Shown: positions 42,924 to 50,966 of the stretch, piece after piece
How the letters are laid out: every line of letters begins with the position of its first letter
Position numbering within the stretch: position 1 is the first letter of the stretch
Source: Actinoplanes sp. L3-i22
GTDB taxonomy: Bacteria > Actinomycetota > Actinomycetes > Mycobacteriales > Micromonosporaceae
Assembly: GCF_019704555.1 (NCBI RefSeq)
Contig: NZ_AP024745.1
Location: 2,476,001 to 2,540,000, forward strand
Direction: 5' to 3'
Length of the DNA stretch: 64,000 bases
Translations under genes and position numbers: made by a program
The notes under the pieces: generated by a model
Database searches by the model: none
What the model was told of the DNA's origin: nothing
Seen by the model: the letters and a program-made list of their open reading frames with translations, nothing else

Positions 42924-42956
42924 TAAAGGTCTCCGGTTTTATAAAGGTGCTGCCCG

Positions 42957-43148
42957 ATGTACGTCTGTATCTGTCACCGCGTCCGTGAACAGCAAGTGCG
43001 CGCCGCGATCCGTTGCGGGGCGCGGGACGAGGAGTCGGTCGGTGACGCCTGCGGAGCCGGGACCGGTTGTGGCAGCTGCCTGGACCGGATCGTCGACCTG
43101 ATCGAGGAGGAGGGGAACACCGACACGCGACTACCGTCCGCCGCCTGA
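42957..43148 (+). CDS. bfd: Bacterioferritin-associated ferredoxin (Bfd)
   Basis: 63 residues with a BFD-type [2Fe-2S] domain: MYVCICHRV supplies two cysteines (CxC) and GTGCGSCLDRI the other two. Bfd reduces the mineral core of bacterioferritin to release iron. AAAGGTG precedes ATG 42957. The iron boxes upstream and the bacterioferritin gene 54 bases downstream fit that role. Confidence 0.92.
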   Translation: MYVCICHRVREQQVRAAIRCGARDEESVGDACGAGTGCGSCLDRIVDLIEEEGNTDTRLPSAA

Positions 43149-43168
43149 CCGTTACGGGCAGTACGCTT

Positions 43169-43195
43169 ACCCCCAGATAGCCATATTATGGGGGT
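43169..43195. promoter_or_regulatory. Inverted repeat covering the bfr ribosome site
   Basis: ACCCCCA and TGGGGGT flank 13 AT-rich bases (centre CCATATTA). The right arm is the ribosome-binding site of the bacterioferritin gene, so a folded message could hide it. Alternatively the dyad is an operator. Confidence 0.4.
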
Positions 43196-43202
43196 ATTTG
43201 GC

Positions 43203-43685
43203 ATGCAAGGCGACGCCCGCGTCATCGAGTTCCTCAACGAGCAGCTCACTGCGGAACTGACCGCGATCAACCAGTACTTCCTGCACGGCAAGATGCAGGA
43301 GAACTGGGGTTACACCGTGCTCGCGAAGCACACCAAGGCCGAGTCCATCGACGAGATGCGGCACGCCGAGGTCCTCACCGACCGGATCCTGTTCCTCGAA
43401 GGGCTTCCGAACTACCAGAAGCTCTTCGCGCTGCGGATCGGTGAGACCGTCAAGGAGCAGTTCGAATGCGACATGAAGGTCGAGGTGGAAGCCGTCGACC
43501 GGCTGCGCCGCGGCCTGGAGTACATGCGCTCGATCGGTGACGTGACCTCCGCCCGGATCTTCGAGGACATCCTGAGCGACGAGGAACACCACGTCGACTA
43601 CCTGGAGACCCAGCTCGGCCTGATCGAGAAGCTGGGCGAGGCGCTCTACCTGCAGAACGTCACGGAGCACCCGGAAGCGGGCTGA
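43203..43685 (+). CDS. bfr: Bacterioferritin
   Basis: 160 residues from ATG 43203 (MQGDARVIEFLNEQL), the usual family start, with GGGGG ten bases upstream; ATG 43188 lies within that site. Ferroxidase ligands are visible: Glu in EQLTAEL, ExxH in DEMRHAE, Glu in KVEVEAV, and EEHH in LSDEEHHVDYLE. A 24-mer cage that oxidises and stores iron, with heme between subunits. Works with the adjacent Bfd. Confidence 0.95.
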   Translation: MQGDARVIEFLNEQLTAELTAINQYFLHGKMQENWGYTVLAKHTKAESIDEMRHAEVLTDRILFLEGLPNYQKLFALRIGETVKEQFECDMKVEVEAVDRLRRGLEYMRSIGDVTSARIFEDILSDEEHHVDYLETQLGLIEKLGEALYLQNVTEHPEAG

Positions 43686-43697
43686 CCACCGGTCGCG

Positions 43698-43723
43698 GTG
43701 GGCCGCAGGGGAGGGCGGCCCAC
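43698..43723. terminator. Stem-loop after bfr
   Basis: GTGGGCCGC and GCGGCCCAC, nine pairs, around AGGGGAGG, 13 bases past the bfr stop. Confidence 0.65.
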
Positions 43724-43760
43724 GGCCCCGGCGCGGTCGTTCCGGCGGCGCGGCGTGAGG

Positions 43761-43814
43761 CGGCGCGGCCCGGGGTGACGCGGCCCGGGGCGGCGCGGCT
43801 CGGGGCGGCGCGGG
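43761..43814. repeat. 15-bp GC-only tandem repeat, 3.6 copies
   Basis: Units CGGCGCGGCCCGGGG, TGACGCGGCCCGGGG, CGGCGCGGCTCGGGG and a partial copy. It abuts the end of the leftward membrane-protein gene. Looks like slippage-born spacer DNA; it may also help stop converging transcripts. Confidence 0.65.
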
Positions 43815-44486
43815 TCAGCGGAAGCCGGTGAGGGTCAGCAGGACGAAGCCGGCGGCGGTCAAGGGCAGGGTGAACACCAGGACGATGCCGCGGCGGGGCC
43901 AGCCCGGGGTGATCAGCGCGGTGGTCGCCAGACCGAGAACGATCAGCACGGCCCCGGACGCCGCCTGGCCGCCGGCCGAATAGCTCGGGTCGCCGATCCG
44001 GCGCAGCTGCAGCGCGGCCTCGGCGAACAGGACCGCGCCCGGCAACGCCAGCGCGACGTCGCGCAGCAGCCGGGGCACGCTCGCGCGGCGGGCCAGCACG
44101 CCACCGGTGCCGAAGACCAGGGCGGCGATCACTCCGAACCCCGCCCAGAGCACGGCGTTGGCATCCCACATGTTCCTCAGGTCGTCGTGCTGGATCACCG
44201 CCGCGGCCAGGTAATACGCCGGGACGGCGACGACCAGCTGGACTATCGCGGCGAGCACGCCGACCGGCAGGCTCCACCGGTTGAGCAGGGTCAGCAGGAA
44301 CGCCGCCACCGCCCAGACCGCGATCGAGTTCCCCAGGTCACCCAGCGGGAACGGCACGAACTTGATCCACACGAAGTCGAGGACCCCGAGCAAGAGCCCG
44401 GCCACCGGCGCCACCAGCACCGCCGGGCGGGCCGGTCGGCTCCCGGCGGCCTCGCGTGGACTCCGGAGCACCTCATCGATCTGCAT
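43815..44486 (-). CDS. Multi-helix membrane protein, DUF6518-like
   Basis: 223 residues with six or seven hydrophobic helices (PVAGLLLGVLDFVWIKF, LGNSIAVWAVAAFLLTLL, VLAAIVQLVVAVPAYYLA and others). Overall layout resembles DUF6518 proteins of actinomycetes; the assignment is tentative. No motif for catalysis or transport. ATG 44486. Stands alone. Confidence 0.7.
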   Translation of the reverse strand: MQIDEVLRSPREAAGSRPARPAVLVAPVAGLLLGVLDFVWIKFVPFPLGDLGNSIAVWAVAAFLLTLLNRWSLPVGVLAAIVQLVVAVPAYYLAAAVIQHDDLRNMWDANAVLWAGFGVIAALVFGTGGVLARRASVPRLLRDVALALPGAVLFAEAALQLRRIGDPSYSAGGQAASGAVLIVLGLATTALITPGWPRRGIVLVFTLPLTAAGFVLLTLTGFR

Positions 44487-44597
44487 GCCAAGAGCCTAGG
44501 AACCCCGGGCATGCCCGCACATCCGACTTCGGTAGGGGTGCGCCGCGCGGCCGATCGGCCGAATGGCCGACCCCGGCGCGGGGCCGTCCGGGAACCA

Positions 44598-44617
44598 TGC
44601 CGGGCCCGACCCGGGCA
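44598..44617. terminator. Imperfect hairpin after the OmpA-domain gene
   Basis: TGCCGGG and CCCGGGCA pair with one bulged base around CCCGA, 17 bases past the stop of the leftward gene. Confidence 0.45.
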
Positions 44618-44633
44618 CGGCGATCCCGGCGGG

Positions 44634-45629
44634 TCATCCGAGGACCACGGTCATCTCCACGCGGCGGTTCTCGGCGCGGTGCTCCGCGGTGTCGTTCGGC
44701 GCTTTCGGGCGGGCCTCGCCGTACCCGGCGGCGGTCAGCCGGTCCCCGGCGACGCCGAGTTCCAGCAGGCCGGAGCGGACGGCGTCGGCCCGGGCGTGGC
44801 TGACCGCGAGGTTGGTGGCCTCCGAACCGCGGTCGTCGGTGTGCCCGTCGATCCGGACCTTCGCGCTCGGGTTCGCGGTCAGGAGCGCGGCGACGTCCGT
44901 CAGGGACTCCCGCGAGGCCTCGGTCAGCTCGGCGCTTCCGGTCCGGAATTCCAGCGGGGGTACGGCGGAGAGCTGCGGCTGCAGGTCGGCGACGGTCACC
45001 CGGTCGACGACCGGGACGCCGGCCCGCCCGGCGGTGTCGAGCAGGGCGGTCCGGGTGGTCTCGGCCGCGGCGCTGCCGCTGAGGGTCAGGGTGCCGGACT
45101 CGAGCCGTACCCCCAAGTCGTTGATTTTGATCGGAAGTGCGCGCAGCAGGGTGGGCAGGGCGGTGAGCGCGGCGTCGGCCGTGACCCGGTCGTCCACCGC
45201 GACCCGGTCGTCGACCGTGCCGAACGTCGCGGCGGCGGCGTCCCGCAACGTGGTCTTCGTCTCGGTGGTCGGCACCGTGCCGGTCAGCGTGGCCCCGCCC
45301 GCGGCCGCGGCCAGCAGGAACGTCGCGGGCGTGGGAACCGCGGGGGCCACCACCGTGACGCGGACCGCGCGGACGCCGCGGATCCCGGCCACGACCGGAG
45401 CGGCGCGGTCGGCCCGGGCTCGGGTCTCGGCCACGATCAGGGCGTCCCGGCCGGCGAAGGAGACCTTCGCGTCGGCCTGCCCGGCGGCGGTGAGGGCCTG
45501 GGCGGAGCGGTGCGTGAGGTCGTTCTCGATGTGTTGCCGGTTCGGGCCGAGCTGGGCGGTGAGCAGGCCGGCCAGGCCGAGGACGGTGAGCAGCAGGGCG
45601 AGCCAGAGGCGCCGGTTGGCAGTGATCAT
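44634..45629 (-). CDS. Membrane-anchored OmpA-domain protein with BON-like domains
   Basis: 331 residues. An N-terminal helix (LWLALLLTVLGLAGLLTAQ) is followed by one or two BON-like regions (LIVAETRARADRAAPVVAGI; VRLESGTLTLSGSAAAE) and an OmpA-like domain (VRIDGHTDDRGSEATNLAVSHARADAV, quoted in part: GHTDDRGSEATNLAVSHARA; then RRVEMTVV). The layout is that of mycobacterial ArfA (OmpATb). The OmpA part probably contacts peptidoglycan outside the membrane. Its start overlaps the stop of the helix-hairpin-helix gene (ATGA), so the two form an operon. Confidence 0.85.
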   Translation of the reverse strand: MITANRRLWLALLLTVLGLAGLLTAQLGPNRQHIENDLTHRSAQALTAAGQADAKVSFAGRDALIVAETRARADRAAPVVAGIRGVRAVRVTVVAPAVPTPATFLLAAAAGGATLTGTVPTTETKTTLRDAAAATFGTVDDRVAVDDRVTADAALTALPTLLRALPIKINDLGVRLESGTLTLSGSAAAETTRTALLDTAGRAGVPVVDRVTVADLQPQLSAVPPLEFRTGSAELTEASRESLTDVAALLTANPSAKVRIDGHTDDRGSEATNLAVSHARADAVRSGLLELGVAGDRLTAAGYGEARPKAPNDTAEHRAENRRVEMTVVLG

Positions 45630-46225
45630 CGCGCGGCCTCGGCGTTCTTGGCGATGACGTCGCGGGCGATGGCGTCCTGGGCGGCCTCGGTGTCGCGGCC
45701 GGCGATCAGGCGGGCGGTGAGCTCGGCGAACGCCGCCTCCTCACCGTCCGCGAGCAGGCGGGCCTGACGGCTCCAGGTGACGATGCTCGGCGCGAAGGTC
45801 ATCCCGGCGGCCCGGATGGCGCGGCGTTTCGTGTCGTCGCCGGCCTCGGCCAACTGGGCGAAGGTGCGGATCCCGGCGGCCCGTAGCGCATCGGCCATCT
45901 TGGGGCCGATGCCCTCGATCCGTTCCAGCTCGTCGTTCTGGATCTCCATCGGCTGTTCGGTTGCCGGCGCCGCGGACTTCCGGGGGCGGGGCTTCGGTTT
46001 GGAAGCCTTTTCGGGGTTGTCCCGATTTGCCTCGGGGACCGTTTCCGGAACCTCGCTCACGGTGACCGTTTCCGTGCTTTCCAGCTTTTTCTGAGGAGCC
46101 GTGGAAACGGTCGTGGAAACGGCTTCCGGCTTCCGGGCGCGACGCACGGTCAGGCGGCCGACGATGATGCCGAGCAGGAACGCGAGCAGGATGAAGACGA
46201 GTGATTGGCCGATGAACCAGGTCAC
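45626..46225 (-). CDS. Membrane-anchored helix-hairpin-helix protein
   Basis: 199 residues from GTG 46225, with GGAGG seven bases upstream; longer readings lack a site. One membrane helix at the start (WFIGQSLVFILLAFLLGIIV), a Lys/Pro/Glu-rich linker with KPKPRPRK, then a helix-hairpin-helix region LERIEGIGPKMADALRAAGI with a second unit KRRAIRAAGMTFAP. Such HhH domains usually bind nucleic acid or protein. Partner of the following OmpA/BON protein by operon. Role unknown. Confidence 0.75.
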   Translation of the reverse strand: MTWFIGQSLVFILLAFLLGIIVGRLTVRRARKPEAVSTTVSTAPQKKLESTETVTVSEVPETVPEANRDNPEKASKPKPRPRKSAAPATEQPMEIQNDELERIEGIGPKMADALRAAGIRTFAQLAEAGDDTKRRAIRAAGMTFAPSIVTWSRQARLLADGEEAAFAELTARLIAGRDTEAAQDAIARDVIAKNAEAAR

Positions 46226-46339
46226 GATGACCTCCGGAAAAGGGCGCGGAGAAGCGCCGTGGAGCGAGCGGGAAAATGGTGTTTCGAGGGGGTAGCGCGC
46301 GATACCGGATTTCCCGCGTCCGGGAGCCGTGACAAGATC

Positions 46340-46367
46340 AGAATATAGCCTCGCGTGCATCTGGCAA
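46340..46367 (-). promoter_or_regulatory. Candidate promoter for the HhH/OmpA operon
   Basis: On the minus strand, TTGCCA (46362-46367), 16 bases, then TATTCT (46340-46345), about 115 bases before the HhH gene start. The 313-bp gap 46226-46538 has no other clear feature apart from a relatively AT-rich core. Confidence 0.4.
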
Positions 46368-46538
46368 AATGCACTCCCGGAATGCAGTGGGTAGGTGTTC
46401 CACTACGGAATGAATGACATTTGCGGGGTTGCCCGCGGTGGCATTCCGGGCGATCGTGGTGAGGTGGGGTCTCGCGCCGGAGATCGGCGATACGTAGACT
46501 GCCGCCGCCCGTCCGGATGATCCACAGGAGTGCCACAG

Positions 46539-47768
46539 GTGCCCGCTTCGCAACTGGGATCCGACCCCGACCAGACCGCGGTCGCCGCCGCCGTCCCGCG
46601 GCCCCGGCGCTCCACCGAGAACACCGGCACCGCGGTGACCGCCCCGGCGGAGACCGCGCGGACCGGTCTCGCCGCCGCCTGGCCGGCCCTCGTGCTCTAC
46701 GCGGTGCTGCGCGCGATCGGTCTCGCGGTCGTCTGGGTGTTCGCCGCCGAGCAGCACAAGAGCCTGCTCAAGCTGCTCGGCAACTACGACGCGGCCTGGT
46801 ACGTGACGATCGTCCAGCGCGGCTACGACACGGGGATCCCGCTCACCCCGGCCGGCGGCCTGGCCACCACGAACCTGGCGTTCTTCCCGCTCTTCCCCGG
46901 CCTGACCGCGATCGCCGACCCGGTCCTGCCGGGCGGGGCGGACGTGGCCGGCATCGCGGTCTCCTGGCTGGCCGGGATCGCCGCGGCCTGGGGGATCTAC
47001 GCGCTCGGCGCGCACGTGCGCGGCCGGACCGCCGGGATCCTGCTCGCCGGCCTGTGGGCGGTCATCCCGCACGGCTTCGTCGAGTCGATGGGGTACACCG
47101 AGACGCTGTTCACGGCGCTCGCCGCCTGGTCGCTGCTCGCGCTGCTGCGCCGGCAGTGGATCACCGCCGGGGTGCTGTGCACGCTGGCCGGGCTGACCCG
47201 GCCGACCGGCTCGGCGCTGATCGCGGTGCTCGGGGTGAGCGCGCTGATCGCCGTCGTGCGGCGCCGGGACGGGTGGCGGCCCTGGGTGGGCGGGGCGATC
47301 GCGCCGCTCGGGTTCGTCGGCTACATCGTCTGGGTCGGGGATCGGCTCGGACGGGCGGACGGCTACTTCCACGTGCAGAAGGACGCCTGGAAGATGTCGT
47401 ACGACTTCGGTCAGTACACCCTGCGGACCGCGCACGGGCTGCTGGTCAAAGCGGGCGCGCCGAACATGTACGTGGTGACGCTGGTCGTCCTGATCGCGTT
47501 CGCGCTGCTGCTGGTCCTGGCCACGGACAGGCTTCCGTGGCAGCTGACCGCGTACTCGGCGATCATCCTGGCCATGTCGTTCTTCGGGGACGGGTACTAC
47601 CACTCCAAGGCGCGGCTGCTGATCCCCGCGGTGCCGCTGCTGATTCCGGTCGCGGCGGCGCTGGCCAGGTCGCGCCGGACGGTGGTCGTCGCGGTGCTCG
47701 GTCTGCTCACCCTGGTGTCGGCGCTCTACGGGGTCTACCTCAGCCTGGTGTGGCACCACTCCCCGTGA
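46539..47768 (+). CDS. Membrane mannosyltransferase-like protein (PIG-V type)
   Basis: 409 residues from GTG 46539, with CAGGAG eight bases upstream. About ten membrane helices. NYDAAWYVTIVQRGYD near the first outer loop carries the paired acidic/aromatic pattern of GT-C mannosyltransferases; TNLAFFPLFPGL, GFVESMGYTETLF and GLTRPTG are typical of the PIG-V/GPI-mannosyltransferase-2 group in actinomycetes. It should use a polyprenyl-phosphate sugar at the outer membrane face. Acceptor unknown. Confidence 0.85.
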   Translation: MPASQLGSDPDQTAVAAAVPRPRRSTENTGTAVTAPAETARTGLAAAWPALVLYAVLRAIGLAVVWVFAAEQHKSLLKLLGNYDAAWYVTIVQRGYDTGIPLTPAGGLATTNLAFFPLFPGLTAIADPVLPGGADVAGIAVSWLAGIAAAWGIYALGAHVRGRTAGILLAGLWAVIPHGFVESMGYTETLFTALAAWSLLALLRRQWITAGVLCTLAGLTRPTGSALIAVLGVSALIAVVRRRDGWRPWVGGAIAPLGFVGYIVWVGDRLGRADGYFHVQKDAWKMSYDFGQYTLRTAHGLLVKAGAPNMYVVTLVVLIAFALLLVLATDRLPWQLTAYSAIILAMSFFGDGYYHSKARLLIPAVPLLIPVAAALARSRRTVVVAVLGLLTLVSALYGVYLSLVWHHSP

Positions 47769-47841
47769 CCCGGCCGCGTCACCCAACCTCGGCTCGGCTA
47801 GTTGACCCCTCGGACCTTCATGATCGAAGGACGGGGGAGCG

Positions 47842-49098
47842 GTGGACATCACACAGCGACGGCGGACGGCCGCGCCACCACGCGGCGGAGGGCGGCTCGC
47901 GGTCGTCGACGGGCTGCGCCTGTGCGCGGCGCTCGCGGTGGCGATGTTCCACTACACGGCGATCAACTCGGTCGCGTTCTGGGGCGATCGGGCGCCGTTC
48001 GGGCGGCTGGCGCACCTGACCGCGTACGGATGGCTGGGTGTGGAATTGTTTTTCATGATCAGCGGGTTCGTCATCTCGCTGAGCGCGTGGGGTCGGACCG
48101 CCGGAGGATTCGCGCGGTCCCGGCTGATCCGGTTGTTCCCGGCCTACTGGGCGGCGGTGCTGCTGACCGCGGCGGTGGCGGTGCTGGTGCCGACGTTCGG
48201 GCTGCCGGTGAACGCGCGGCAGGTGGTGGTGAACCTGACCATGCTGAACGAGCCGCTCAAGGTGACCTCGGTGGACCTGTCGTTCTGGACGCTCTGGGCC
48301 GAGGCGCGGTTCTACCTGCTGTTCGGACTGCTGGTCTGGGCCGGGCTCAGCCGGGGGCGGGTGCTGTGGTTCGGGTACGCGTGGCTGATCGGGGCGGTGA
48401 TCTCGGTGAACTCGGGGATGCCGGTGCTGGTCACGGTGCTGCAGCCGGCGTATGCGCCGTATTTTGTGGCGGGGATCGGGTTCTTCCTGATCCATCGGTT
48501 CGGGTCGGATCTTCGGCACTGGGGGCTGGTCGGGCTGGCCTGGGCGCTCGCCATCTACTCGGTCGGGGCGCGCGTCGAGCACTCCGCCAGGACTGAGCAT
48601 CGGCCGCTGTCGGTGACCGTGGCGATGCTGATCGTCACGGGGTTCTTTCTGGTGCTGGCGGTGGTGGCGGTGGGCTGGACGGCGCGGATCCGGTGGCGGT
48701 GGCTGACCACGGCGGGGTTGCTGACCTATCCGTTCTATCTGTTGCACCAACGGGTCGGGGGGACCCTGCTTCAGCATTTTCACTTCCTTCCCCGGTACGG
48801 GGCGTTGGGCGCGGTTGTGGGGGTGATGCTGGTCGTGGCTTGGCTGTCGCATCGGTTCCTGGAGCGGCCGTTGGCTGGATATCTTCATCGGCGGCTGGCG
48901 CCGGGGGCTGTTGATGTGGTTCGCGGCGCTCGCTCGGGTGTTTTGTCTGGCTCGGGGGCTGCGGCTGTTTCGGGCGTGGCGGCTGTTTCGGGGGCGGGTG
49001 GGCACAGCGAGGCGGTGGCGATCGCCGCTGAGGAGCCGGCTCCGGGTGCGGTCGGGGCGTGGGCGAACACGGTTACGCAGCGGACCACCAGTCCCTGA
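47842..49098 (+). CDS. Acyltransferase 3 family membrane protein
   Basis: 418 residues from GTG 47842, after GGGGGAG. LAVVDGLRLCAALAVAMFHY carries the conserved His; GVELFFMISGFVISLS, RSRLIRLFPAYW and LTTAGLLTYPFYLLHQR are further family marks. Ten helices, then a Gly/Ala/Ser-rich tail of about 70 residues from 345 with low complexity. It is a second such enzyme in the window, not close in sequence to the one at 30294. O-acylation of a surface sugar is the likely role. Confidence 0.88.
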   Translation: MDITQRRRTAAPPRGGGRLAVVDGLRLCAALAVAMFHYTAINSVAFWGDRAPFGRLAHLTAYGWLGVELFFMISGFVISLSAWGRTAGGFARSRLIRLFPAYWAAVLLTAAVAVLVPTFGLPVNARQVVVNLTMLNEPLKVTSVDLSFWTLWAEARFYLLFGLLVWAGLSRGRVLWFGYAWLIGAVISVNSGMPVLVTVLQPAYAPYFVAGIGFFLIHRFGSDLRHWGLVGLAWALAIYSVGARVEHSARTEHRPLSVTVAMLIVTGFFLVLAVVAVGWTARIRWRWLTTAGLLTYPFYLLHQRVGGTLLQHFHFLPRYGALGAVVGVMLVVAWLSHRFLERPLAGYLHRRLAPGAVDVVRGARSGVLSGSGAAAVSGVAAVSGAGGHSEAVAIAAEEPAPGAVGAWANTVTQRTTSP

Positions 49099-49103
49099 GC
49101 CGG

Positions 49104-49119
49104 CCCGCCGCCCGGCGGG
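49104..49119. terminator. Small hairpin between convergent genes
   Basis: CCCGCC, GCCC, GGCGGG, in the 23-bp gap between the two convergent stops. Short but well placed to serve both. Confidence 0.45.
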
Positions 49120-49121
49120 GA

Positions 49122-49715
49122 TCAGCAGTCGAGGGCCTGGGTGGACAGCCAGGTGGCCAGGCCGGCGCGGTCGATCAGGGTGATCCGGCAGCGCAGCGCG
49201 ACCTCGCGGGCCTGCGCGGTGGGGCGCCCGGTGGTCACCAGCAGGGCCACGTCGGCGCCGTGGATCTCCCGGGCGGTGCCGGCGAAGCGCTGGACGTGCG
49301 GGCTGCCCAGATTGCCGGCGAACCGTTTGCACTGGACGACCACGCGGCGGCCGTCCCGCGTGCAGGCGAACACGTCGGCGCCCATGTCGCCGCTGCCGCC
49401 GACCACCCGGACGCCGCGGAACCCGCTGGCCCGCATCAGCCGGGCGGTGAAGTGCTCGAACTGCTCGCCGGTCATGCCGTCGGTGACCGCGACCTCGCGC
49501 TCGTGCGCGGCGATCCGGCGGCGCTCGGCGGCCCACAGCCAGGTCGCTAGGGCCGCCGCCGCGGTCAGGCCGAGGGCGATCAGGGTGGCCGCCAGAGGGT
49601 GTGCCCGGGCCTGCTCGACCAGCACGAACAGCAGGGCGATGAGCCCGAGGCCGGCGATCGCGGTGAGGGGACCCTGGGTTCCGGCTTTTCGTCGCCGGCG
49701 TCTTCGTCGAGCCAT
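49122..49715 (-). CDS. Membrane-anchored Mrr-like restriction endonuclease
   Basis: 197 residues from ATG 49715; ATG 49760 would add 15. A basic start (MARRRRRRRKAG), two membrane helices (LTAIAGLGLIALLFVLVEQ and LAATLIALGLTAAAALATWL), then an Mrr/type IV restriction domain: GEQFEHFTARLMRASGF, GGSGDMGADVFA with the catalytic Asp, and VVVQCKRF with the QxK catalytic pair. It resembles the common membrane-linked Mrr_cat proteins. It may cleave modified or foreign DNA entering at the membrane. Confidence 0.87.
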   Translation of the reverse strand: MARRRRRRRKAGTQGPLTAIAGLGLIALLFVLVEQARAHPLAATLIALGLTAAAALATWLWAAERRRIAAHEREVAVTDGMTGEQFEHFTARLMRASGFRGVRVVGGSGDMGADVFACTRDGRRVVVQCKRFAGNLGSPHVQRFAGTAREIHGADVALLVTTGRPTAQAREVALRCRITLIDRAGLATWLSTQALDC

Positions 49716-49920
49716 GCCTGCACGGTAGGCGACCGGTACGACACCTTTGGTGATCGTCATTCGTCCGTCCCGCTGAGTTGGGTGCTCGCCGGGTCCATGG
49801 TCGGGCTTGCTTGCTGGGCTCGCTGGGCCTGTTTGCTGGCCTTGCTTGCCGGGCTCGCTTGCCGGGCCTTATGGGGCGGGCGCGCGAGTTCGGTGCGTGA
49901 GCCGGGTCGCAATCCTTGGC

Positions 49921-49972
49921 AAGAGGCCAGTGGCCTCTTATGCTTGGGTGCGTAAGGTTCCACTGGCCTCTT
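49921..49972. promoter_or_regulatory. Palindromic operator with an extra half copy, ahead of the SDR gene
   Basis: AAGAGGCCAGTGGCCTCTT (49921-49939) is a perfect palindrome around one G. CCACTGGCCTCTT (49960-49972) repeats its right side 20 bases later, 32 bases before the SDR start. The preceding 150 bases (49770-49900) are GCTTGC/GGGCTCGC-rich low-complexity DNA without a gene. A TetR-type gene follows the SDR gene and is a candidate binder. Confidence 0.6.
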
Positions 49973-50004
49973 AGGGCTGGCGGTGCGGATGAGGGGGAGA
50001 CATC

Positions 50005-50835
50005 ATGAACAACGTCTGGCTGATCACGGGCACCTCGCGTGGGCTGGGCCGGCAGATCGCCGAGTCGGCTCTCGAGGCCGGCCATCGCGTGGTCGCGACC
50101 GCGCGGCGGCCCGAGCAACTCGATGACCTGGTCGCGAAGTATGGCGAGCAGGTCCGGGCGATCGCCCTGGATGTCACCGATCCGGCTGCCGCGCGTGCCG
50201 CGATCGACGTCGCGGTGCAGGCGTTCGGGCGGCTCGACGTGCTGGTCAACAACGCCGGCTATGCGGATGTCGCGGCGATCGAGGACATGCCGGAGGACGA
50301 GTTCCGGGCGCAGATCGAGGCGAATTTCTTCGGCGTCGTCAACGTCACGCGGGCCGCGCTGCCGGTCATGCGCCGGCAGGAGAGTGGGCACATCATCCAG
50401 GTCTCGTCGGTCGGCGGCCGGGTCGGCGGGCCGGGCCTCGGCGCCTACCAGTCGGCGAAATGGGCGGTCGGCGGGTTCTCCGAGGTGCTGTCGCGGGAGG
50501 TCGCGGCGTTCGGGATCCGGGTGACGATCGCCGAGCCCGGCGGGATGCGGACCGACTGGGCGGGCACCTCGATGGCCACGCACCCGATCAGCAAGGACTA
50601 TCGGCCGGTCATCGAGCCGGTGGTGGCCCGCATGCGCGCCGCCGACGGCACCCAGCCGGGTGACCCGGTGCGCATCGCCGAGGTGCTGATCGACGTGGCC
50701 GCCGACCCGCAGCCGCCGCTGCACCTGCTGCTCGGCTCCGACGCTGTCGCGGTCGCCCAGGCGCAGGCCGAGCGGATCGCCATCTCGGACGCACGGTGGC
50801 GCACGGTCAGCGAGTCGGTGAGCTACAAGCGGTAA
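50005..50835 (+). CDS. Short-chain dehydrogenase/reductase
   Basis: 276 residues. Classical SDR: cofactor loop TGTSRGLG at 9-16 with ARR after strand 2 suggesting NADP(H), NNAG, catalytic Ser in QVSSVGG, and YQSAK. The reading is full length and the stop is embedded in the first unit of a 24-bp tandem repeat. Substrate unknown. Likely controlled by the upstream palindrome. Confidence 0.92.
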   Translation: MNNVWLITGTSRGLGRQIAESALEAGHRVVATARRPEQLDDLVAKYGEQVRAIALDVTDPAAARAAIDVAVQAFGRLDVLVNNAGYADVAAIEDMPEDEFRAQIEANFFGVVNVTRAALPVMRRQESGHIIQVSSVGGRVGGPGLGAYQSAKWAVGGFSEVLSREVAAFGIRVTIAEPGGMRTDWAGTSMATHPISKDYRPVIEPVVARMRAADGTQPGDPVRIAEVLIDVAADPQPPLHLLLGSDAVAVAQAQAERIAISDARWRTVSESVSYKR

Positions 50836-50961
50836 GGGTCGGTGGGCTACGAGAGGTAAGGGTCGTTGGCCTGTCGGCGGTGAGAGTCGGCGGGCGATAG
50901 GCGGCGAGGGGCGGTGGGCCGTTGGCGGTGAGAGTTGGTGGGCGATAGGCGGTAATCTGGC
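50818..50961. repeat. 24-bp imperfect tandem repeat, six units
   Basis: Units begin at 50818, 50842, 50866, 50890, 50914 and 50938, for example GTGAGCTACAAGCGGTAAGG and GTGGGCTACGAGAGGTAAGG (first 20 bases). The first unit is the last five codons and stop of the SDR gene plus six bases; the array then fills almost all of the gap to the TetR gene. It looks like slippage copies of the 3' end of the SDR gene. Confidence 0.75.
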
Positions 50962-50966
50962 TCGCG

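Noticed and set aside
46338..47852. 504-codon leftward open frame opposite the mannosyltransferase gene
   Set aside because: Arg/Pro/Gln-rich shadow; the plus strand encodes a clean multi-helix protein.
47818..50724. 968-codon leftward open frame over the acyltransferase, Mrr and SDR genes
   Set aside because: Crosses three real genes with no domain; includes intergenic repeats.
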